64,000 nucleotides of DNA, from contig OY282609.1 of the NCBI GenBank assembly GCA_958298945.1, positions 66,126,220 to 66,190,219 on the forward strand, written 5' to 3'. Source of the DNA: Atherix ibis. Taxonomy: Eukaryota > Arthropoda > Insecta > Diptera > Athericidae. Positions 57,420 to 64,000 of the stretch are shown here, piece by piece. A model generated the notes under the pieces. It was given only the letters and a program-made list of their open reading frames with translations. It made no database searches and was not told the origin of the DNA. Position 1 is the stretch's first letter; each line of letters opens with the position of its first letter. A program made the translations under genes and the position numbers.

Positions 57420-58407
57420 AATAAAATATTCACAACTCAACTTAACGCTAAACTGGAAACCGATTTGAGTTTGTGAATTATAAAAGAGCATAATGTCGTG
57501 TCTTACGTATAAAGTTTGCTTAACTTTCTTTCAGACGAACACAGCACTAGAGTTGAAGATCCCAATGGGGTAATACATTATAGCCTAGCTACATGTGTTC
57601 AGCTACTGATTAAATCCTTTGCAAATGAATGACTATAGAAATACTTATAGTAATAGGTACTAGATATATAACATAGCTATAATAATTGTTGGTTTATTTT
57701 TATAAACTTTAAGTTCTATTTTCATAGTTTCATTTTACAAGATGTTCAAAAAAAATAATATAAAAATTACCTACTTTAAATTAGAAAAACTTTTATATTT
57801 AAAGCAGATTTTTGTTATTAAAAAAAAAATCGTTTTCACTTCAGCTTAAAAATTTGTATTTGCATCGGTGCTCTTGAGAATGTTCGAAAAATTTTCCTAT
57901 TTTCTGATGAAATTAAGCACCCTTCAAGAATAATCCAATTACGAAAATGTATAAAATATTATTTGAAGAACTCTAAATACCCCCATAGATACTTTATTCA
58001 TTACTTTTGATTATTATTTATGAGTGGAAGAGTAATAAAATAAATACACCTGTCCTATTTAACAGAGCTTTACGAATAAATGTAAAAGCAGAAGAATAAA
58101 TTATGAATGAATTTTCAATATTAAATTACAATAGTATGAAAGTTGGCTTAAGAATACGGTAGAGTGGGAGTGGTTGGAGTTTGGCAATAAAATCTGTGAT
58201 TAATTACGAAATAGCATTTATAAACAAATTGTTCTCTGAACTTTTGATAATAATAATTAAAATACCAAATGACTTATTTACGAGGATTTTGATCTTTAAA
58301 CGTATTCAATTTTATTAACTGTAAAAATAATCTTTTAAATTTTTTTTGAAAGATTTTAAAACAAAAACTTCTCTGTTGAAAGAACTAGAAAACACTGAAC
58401 ATATTTA
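57420..58407. other. AT-rich, no gene seen
   Basis: Non-coding by inspection; no bounded repeat. Confidence 0.6.
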
Positions 58408-58409
58408 TA

Positions 58410-59674
58410 AAGGGTTTTCGAATAGGAGTGATATGATTTCTTATAAAAAAAAATACACTAATTGTTAAGGAAATTCAAATGTTTTTTATTTAATGTGAAG
58501 TACAATCGACACAATTAAGTTCTCAATAAAACGTCCACGACTTCTTTTGCAGGAATGAATTCGATGAACCCAATTTTTGAGCACTTTTTCCACTAAATCA
58601 AGTCTATGTCATAAATAGCACATTCAATATTGACTTCTAAAGCTTGAAGATAATCTGGTTTATTGCTCAAGACCAATGACTTCAAATAACCCTACAAGAA
58701 ATGGTCTAATGGTGTTAAATCACAACTTCTTGGAGGCCATTCAATGTCACAATTTCTTGAAATAATCGAATCTCCAAACTTTTCTCGCAGTAATTCGATT
58801 GTTGCACGTGCTGTGTGGTACGTTGCCCCGTCTTGTTGGAACCAAATATAGTCAATATCAGCTTCTTCCAATTTCGGTCATAAAAATTTGATTATCATCG
58901 ATCTATACCGTTCTCCATTGATAGTAACGGTGTTACCAGCTTCATTTCGAAAGAAGTACGGACCGATGATTCCACCAGGATCAAAAACCACACCAAACTG
59001 TCAATTTAGGTGAATGTAATGGGTGTTCATGAACAATTTGTAGATTTTCTTCGCACCAGAATCGACAGTTTTGTTTATTTACCGCACCACCCAGATGAAA
59101 GTGAGCCTCATCGGAGATGATTTAAAAAAATCGTTATCGTTTTCAAGTTGCTCCAAGACAAAATCAGCAAATTCACGATGTTTACGGTGGTCCAATGGCT
59201 TCAGTTCTTGAGTGATAACAATTTTATACGGATGCAAGCCCAAATCCTTTCTCAAAATCCGCTAGGTTGTGGTTTGAGACTGTCCCAATTCTTGAGAACG
59301 TCTTGGAATCGACCAATTGCGGCCTTCAGCAACACTTGCCTGAACGGCAGCAATATTTTCATTACTTCGAGTGGTTCTTATTGGCACTTGAAAATTATGT
59401 AAAGAAAATGTACGCTCGAAATTTTTAACAATTCGACGAATAGCGAGCACAGTTGGACCTAAAAATGGCAAAAGCGCACGAAAAGTTGCAATTGAAGAAC
59501 GATTATTTTGATAATAAAATTGAATAATTTGTAAACGTTGTTTTTGCGTATATCTGTCCATGATGAAATTGTAAACATTACTAAATACAATGAAAAAAAA
59601 TGACAGATCATAACATATTACAAATGGCCGAAACGTCACTTAAAAATCATATTACTCTTATTGGAAAATCCCTA
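58410..59674 (-). mobile_element. D,D41D-type element, decayed sister of 14885-16160
   Basis: 1265 bp. The left end AAGGGTTTTCGAATAGGAG and the inverted right end TAGGGATTTTCCAATAAGAG match the element at 14885-16160. The left target TA is at 58408-58409; on the right it has become AA. Compared with the sister it has several small deletions and a short insertion at about 58600-58625. Confidence 0.92.
58530..59561 (-). pseudogene. D,D41D transposase, heavily broken
   Basis: The start MDRYTQKQ at 59561 opens a piece to 59262 with the helix-turn-helix string SIPRRSQELGQSQTTT, then a stop where the sister reads WRIL. Further down are the first catalytic region (degraded, loss of several nt near 59118-59125), WFQQDGAT-like sequence near 58840 and a C-terminal region with a 26-nt or so insertion. 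At least five frame lesions. It adds evidence that this family was active here in the past but not recently. Confidence 0.88.
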
Positions 59675-61612
59675 AAATAAACTAACACTATTTTGGAAAA
59701 TATTTAGGCTGAAATAAAAAATCTAAGCAATGAAAAACCATTACAAACAAAAATTTACATTAAAATTTTTTAGTAAAAATGTGCAGTAAAACAATTTTTC
59801 AGTAAAAAATTTATGGAAATGTTTACTGAAATCTTATGATAGTATTCAATTTTTTTGAGATATCGACCTTGAATATTTTTAAATAAAGATAGACTCTTCT
59901 GAATTTAATTAAACCCTTTTCAATTTTTTTCTTTTAATAAAAATATGTAATTATTGGAATTTGTCCTTGTTCAAAAGCATTATTAAAATACTTAGCGAAT
60001 GTTCATCCATTTTTGGAATGTCCTATCAGCTACTAAACACAATCAATAACAAGATCGCTTGTTCATTACTTTTCAAAGAATTTATATTGTGATTTTTCTA
60101 GTAGAGAATTTGAAGTTATAATAAAATTCCAATTTGTCGAAATCAATTATGTGGAATATTTCCTCAAATTTTTATGGGTATTCCAGTGAATTAATGCAAA
60201 ACGTACAAGACCCCATGTCTGATGTCATTTTCGGTAAATTGATAAATTTTGGAGACGGAAAGTGGAAAAAATAGAACTCATTTTGTATTCAAAAATTTGA
60301 GAGTAGAAAGGGTGATAATCATTCCATAATCAAGTATGGTATATTCGAGAACGACAGATTATTATAAATTTTTGGCTACACGTATATGAGAATAGGACCC
60401 ACCATCGTATTGATTTTCATTTTGATTACATTCATAAATTCGTAGATGGTTGATGGAATTTAATAATTTAGGCAGACAGAGACTGGTGCTTATCTTCATG
60501 AATATTTGTACATTACTTACTTATGGTGGGTGGCCCATAGCCGATAAATGCAAATTTTCACTAAAAGTTTATGAATACCTTAAACGGAAACGAGCATCGC
60601 TACCAGAAAACGATATTAGATCTGGCCGCCGGAGTAGGATTTGATGTTAACAATGTGGGATTTCCAGGATTGCCCATAAGTTGGCTTGACTGTATCGAGC
60701 ATTAAGTTTTCAAAGTATGTATTTAATAACGTAAATGATCATTTTTATATGAGGATATATTTATTATATGAATGTGAATAAGGTCTGACGTGGTTGTAAC
60801 ATGGCTGGTTTGGTAGGACGTAAACAAAATTAAGAAGTATAATCGATATTATTGTGAAAATTCACATTCAACACAATCGATTATGTACTCTCCTAAAAAG
60901 GGATAATCATAATTCTGATCCTGATATCGTATGTCCATCCACAGTCTATTTAAATATTCTCATTATTATGTAAAAATATTCTACGGTTTCGTAATTTCAA
61001 ATTGAACTTTTTTTTTTGTTTCATTAATAAAAAAAATCTATATAATCATTTTAAACTTTCTCGCATATTATTAAAATAGATTTGAAAAAGACCCTAGTAA
61101 TTTTATTTAATTATTTTTTAACATTTGTCCGATAAAATGAAAGAATTTTTGTTATATGTAAATGTATATAAATGAAGAGCCATGGAATAAGTTTTTAAAT
61201 ATTTCATAAGGAATTTTTTTTGGAATTGCTTTCTTTAAACTTAAGATTCCATTTTAAATAAAATTTTATTTTGTTTACAAAAAGAAAATCATTCATATTT
61301 AAGGGAATATTGAATATACTTTAAGTGGAAAAGTTATATATCAGTAAAAAACCGACGCTGTATTTATAAATTTATTACCAAAAAACTCAAATATTACGTA
61401 GTAGATGAAAAAAGTTATGAAAATCTATCTAATAAATATAGCAATAAAAGATACACAATTTGACAATAAGCAGTATTTTTTTTAAGCAAAATTCACATTA
61501 CATATTTTTTTAATGAGGGTTGTAACCAAGGGTGTTGTAGTACTTAGCACGTGGAATTATTATAGTTACTTTCAAAGAAATTAATAACTTTTTTTACTAT
61601 ATTTAGTAAAAG
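59675..61612. other. No gene recognised; isolated satellite-like monomers
   Basis: At about 59765-59830 three or four scattered units resembling the 13-bp satellite (TTTAGTAAAAATGTGCAGTA, TTTTTCAGTAAAAA) occur. The rest is AT-rich non-coding DNA; 60150-60720 is slightly more mixed but has no readable gene. Confidence 0.5.
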
Positions 61613-61614
61613 TA

Positions 61615-62788
61615 CGAGCGTCATTCAACAAGTACTTAGCCTACAAAAGAAAAACGAAAATTTTGGAAAGGTGGCAATTTATTTTTCCACATAATCTCTT
61701 TCAAGCTCGATACACTTGGCCCAGCGATGCTCTAACTTTTTTAACCCGCCCAAAAAATACATTTTCTCGAGGGAAGCAAAATAGGCCTCCGTGGCGACGA
61801 TGACCTCCTCATTCGACCCAAATCTATTCCCGGCGAGTGATTTTTTCAGGTTTGGAAACAAAAAGTAGTCACAGGGGGCCAAATCTGGAGAGTACGGTGG
61901 ATGGGGCAGCAATTCGTAGCGCAATTCGACCAATTTGGCCATGGCGACGGCGGAGGTGTGGGCCGGCGCGTTGTCGTGGTGGAACAGCACTTTTTTCTTC
62001 GCAAAGCGGGGCCGCTTTTTCTTCAATTCGACGTCAAATCGGCCCAATAAGTCAGCATAGTAGCGCCCCGTGATTGTTTTACCCTTCTCGAGGTAATCGA
62101 TGTGGATCACACCTTGTGAATTCCAGAAAACGGTGGCCATCACCTTTCCGGCCGATCGAACAGTCTTCGCCTTCTTCTGAAACAGCGCCAAACACGTCGC
62201 CGATGTGGTCTCACGGTTGCGCTTGTTTTCCGGTGTGAGCAAACGCGGCACCCATCGTGCCGACAGCTTTCTCATGCCCAGTTCTTCGTGTAGAATATGA
62301 TGCACGATTCCTACTGCGATGCCCACAGTCTCAGCTATCTCGTGAACCTTCAATCGACGGTCTGCCAACACGAGATCGTGGAATTTTTTAACGTTTTCCT
62401 CCGAAGCATCCGTTTTCGGGGCACCTGGGCGTGGCTCATCAAAAACCGACGTGCGGTCACGAACAAACTCGTTGAACCAATTCTTGACGGTCGCCATCGA
62501 AGGAGAAGAGTCACCATACACACCATCCAAGCGATCTTTGATTTCGCTGCGCGTTTTCCCTTCCAAAAACAAGAATCTAATCACCAAACGATATTGTTCT
62601 TTTTCCATTTTTGTGCAACCGACCGACACGCTCGCTTTCAAAGGCTCTCAAAACAAAACTAATGAAGGGAATCGACTGAAACTTTAACAGTAGGCTACTA
62701 AAAGGTGAGGTACTGCACGATAGTAAATTTCTTTTGTGACCGCAGTTCCATTGGGCGGTGAGGCTAAGTACTTGTTGAATGACTCTCG
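61615..62788 (-). mobile_element. Mariner with a single in-frame deletion
   Basis: 1174 bp between TA 61613-61614 and TA 62789-62790. Terminal repeats CGAGCGTCATTCAACAAGT and inverted CGAGAGTCATTCAACAAGT match over 27 bp with one mismatch. Base composition is noticeably richer in G and C than its surroundings, and the coding region has only one lesion. Together these point to a rather recent arrival. It is related to, but distinct from, the MEK-type elements. Confidence 0.95.
61679..62608 (-). pseudogene. Mariner transposase lacking the first catalytic block
   Basis: One continuous frame from MEKEQYRLV (62608; an in-frame ATG at 62641 adds 11 residues) to the normal ending DYVEK-stop. The N-terminal helix-turn-helix half and WVPRLL linker are complete. 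Then LALFQ joins directly to KKAKTVRSAGKVMATVFW, so about 40 residues are missing, among them the conserved VTVDETW block with the first catalytic Asp. The second (HHDNAPAH) and third (APCDYFLF) Asp are 34 residues apart. The product could bind the element ends but should not cut. Called a pseudogene because catalysis is lost, although the frame is open. Confidence 0.9.
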
Positions 62789-63055
62789 TATTTGGCAGTT
62801 TTCTTTAAATTTTTTTTGTGAAAAAATTCATTTTCTTAAAAAATTTTAAGTGGAGGCGTTTTTGAAGTAGAAAATTTTTTTTCTGTGTGTTATTAATTAA
62901 AAGAGTAATTTTTTTTAATGCTTAAAGAAATTTTCTTATTACAATTTCTCATAGAAAAAAAAATCCGTAATTTTTAAAAATTTTCGAAAGTAATTTAAAG
63001 AAAACTTTCAACGTAAATTTTTGGTCAAAGGTATTCGAAAAAGAATGGACTCATA

Positions 63056-64000
63056 CTAGGTGTAACATATAAGCTTAAGTCCTTTTTTTTTAGTCAAAAC
63101 ACACATGTTTTTTTTATAGAAAGAAAAAACAAATTTATTTGTGGATACCACCGCAAACAAATTCCATCTCTTTCGAGGCAAACCACTCATCAAGCCATTT
63201 TCGGACGTCTTTGTAAGAATCGAAGTGCTGCTCAGCGAGCGCGTGGCCCATCGATGAAAACAGGTGGTAGTCGGCAGGTGCCTGGTCTGGTGAATAAGCG
63301 TGGTGGGGTAGCACCTCCCAGTTGAGTGTCTCCAAGTAGTTTCGGACCATTTTTGACGTGTGCGATGGTGCGTTGTCGTGGAGGAAAATCAGCTTGTCAT
63401 GTCTTTGTTGATAATCCGTCCTTTTTTTTAGCGGTGAGCATTGACAGTTTCACCAGGTCTCAACATCTCATAGTAGACGATACCCTGCTGATCCCACCAA
63501 ATGCACTGCATCGTCTTCCGTCCGAAGCAATTTGATCTTGCGAAAGATGCTGATGGTTGCCCGAGATCAACCCACGATTTCTTGAGTTTAGGATTCTCGA
63601 AATATATCCACTTTTCATTGCCTGTCAAAATCCGATGCAGGAGCAACTTTCTTTTTTGTCTGACGAATAATACTTCGTATGTGTTTTGGCGTCACTTCAT
63701 ATGCCTATCGTTCAATTCATGCGGCACCCATTTTCCGATCTTTCAATCTTCCTCATGGTACGCAGACGCATGGAAATGGCTGGTTGAGTAACACCCAATT
63801 GCTCCGCGAGCATTTTTTCCGATTGGGTATCGTCTTCATCCAAAATAGGCTGCAATTGATGGTCCTCAATCTTCCTAGGCCGATTTTCACGCTTCTTGTA
63901 CCACAAGTCAAAATTGCCGTCTTTGAACCAACGAAACCAATCTCGGCACGTTGTTTCCGATAAAGCACTGTCACCATAGGCTTCCATAAGCATTCGATGC
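63056..64000 (-). mobile_element. Mauritiana-type mariner, copy G, cut by the window end
   Basis: The 3-prime end is at 63056 next to TA 63054-63055, with CTAGGTGTAACATATAAGC, where a short insertion splits the usual GTGTATAAGC. Coding sequence on the minus strand is lost in places: the C-terminal WKKYVASEGKYFE region is gone after GIHK, the RALREKR segment is missing at about 63428, and a 1-nt loss occurs after KIE (about 63745). First Asp in ILTGNEKW has become Asn; second (FLHDNAPSH) and third (APADYHLF) are kept. The 5-prime end is beyond the window. Confidence 0.93.

Noticed and set aside
62297..62662. 121-codon plus-strand frame near the mariner at 61615
   Set aside because: Antisense to the transposase N-terminal region, which reads clearly on the minus strand.

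Overview
The window looks like a gene-poor, strongly AT-rich stretch of an insect genome. A higher fly is my best guess. That rests on the mix of mauritiana-type mariners, D,D41D (rosa-like) Tc1/mariner elements, R1-, Jockey- and RTE-type LINE relics and short TATG/GTAC-rich simple repeats; no host gene is available to confirm it. I recognise no host protein-coding gene, no rRNA and no tRNA. Almost every convincing coding stretch belongs to a transposable element, and nearly all of these are broken. Element group names used here (mauritiana copies A-G, 'MEK-type', '5-prime-CGAGGTCTG type') are my own labels.

Layout. 1-4.0 kb: AT-rich, nothing recognised. 4.0-6.6 kb: an RTE-type LINE relic (minus) split by a MEK-type mariner at a TA (5220-6439). 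7.8-8.7 kb: internally deleted D,D41D element with a fold-back at its deletion point. 10.07-10.97 kb: deleted CGAGGTCTG-type mariner. 12.0-14.6 kb: Jockey-type LINE (plus) with mauritiana copy A inserted just before its stop codon. 14.9-16.2 kb: full-length but broken D,D41D element. 16.5-16.9 kb: LINE RNase H relic. 18.9-19.3 kb: R1-type reverse transcriptase relic (plus) with an inverted duplication. 19.4-22.4 kb: mauritiana copy B, then an R1-type LINE gag/endonuclease relic (minus) that carries a mariner derivative with two 5-prime ends facing each other. 24.2-25.4 kb: copy C. 29.3-30.6 kb: a MEK-type mariner whose transposase reading frame is open throughout with all three catalytic aspartates. 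31.6-32.9 kb: copy E. 37.0-37.3 kb: another RNase H relic. 37.8-39.0 kb: copy D. 40.2-40.8 kb: 5-prime-truncated copy F. 41.3-41.7 kb: LINE C-terminal relic.

45.3-46.8 kb and 52.1-53.85 kb hold two long arrays of the same 13-bp satellite unit in opposite orientations, about 5.3 kb apart. A 470-bp deleted Tc1/mariner-like element sits between them (46981-47450). 57.36-57.42 kb: two adjacent G-quadruplex motifs. 58.4-59.7 kb: a third, decayed D,D41D element. 61.6-62.8 kb: a mariner with one open frame lacking precisely the block with the first catalytic aspartate. 63.06 kb to the window end: copy G, cut by the window edge.

How the parts relate. The window reads as layers: LINE insertions first, Tc1/mariner elements later into TA sites inside them, then decay by deletion, frameshift and fold-back duplication. 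The element at 29334-30647 is the only one that could plausibly still encode a working transposase; its sister at 5220-6439 could at most be mobilised in trans. The items most worth a second look are the inverted satellite pair, the double-5-prime mariner, the shared one-sided flank of copies C and D, and the mariner ORF lacking the first catalytic Asp.
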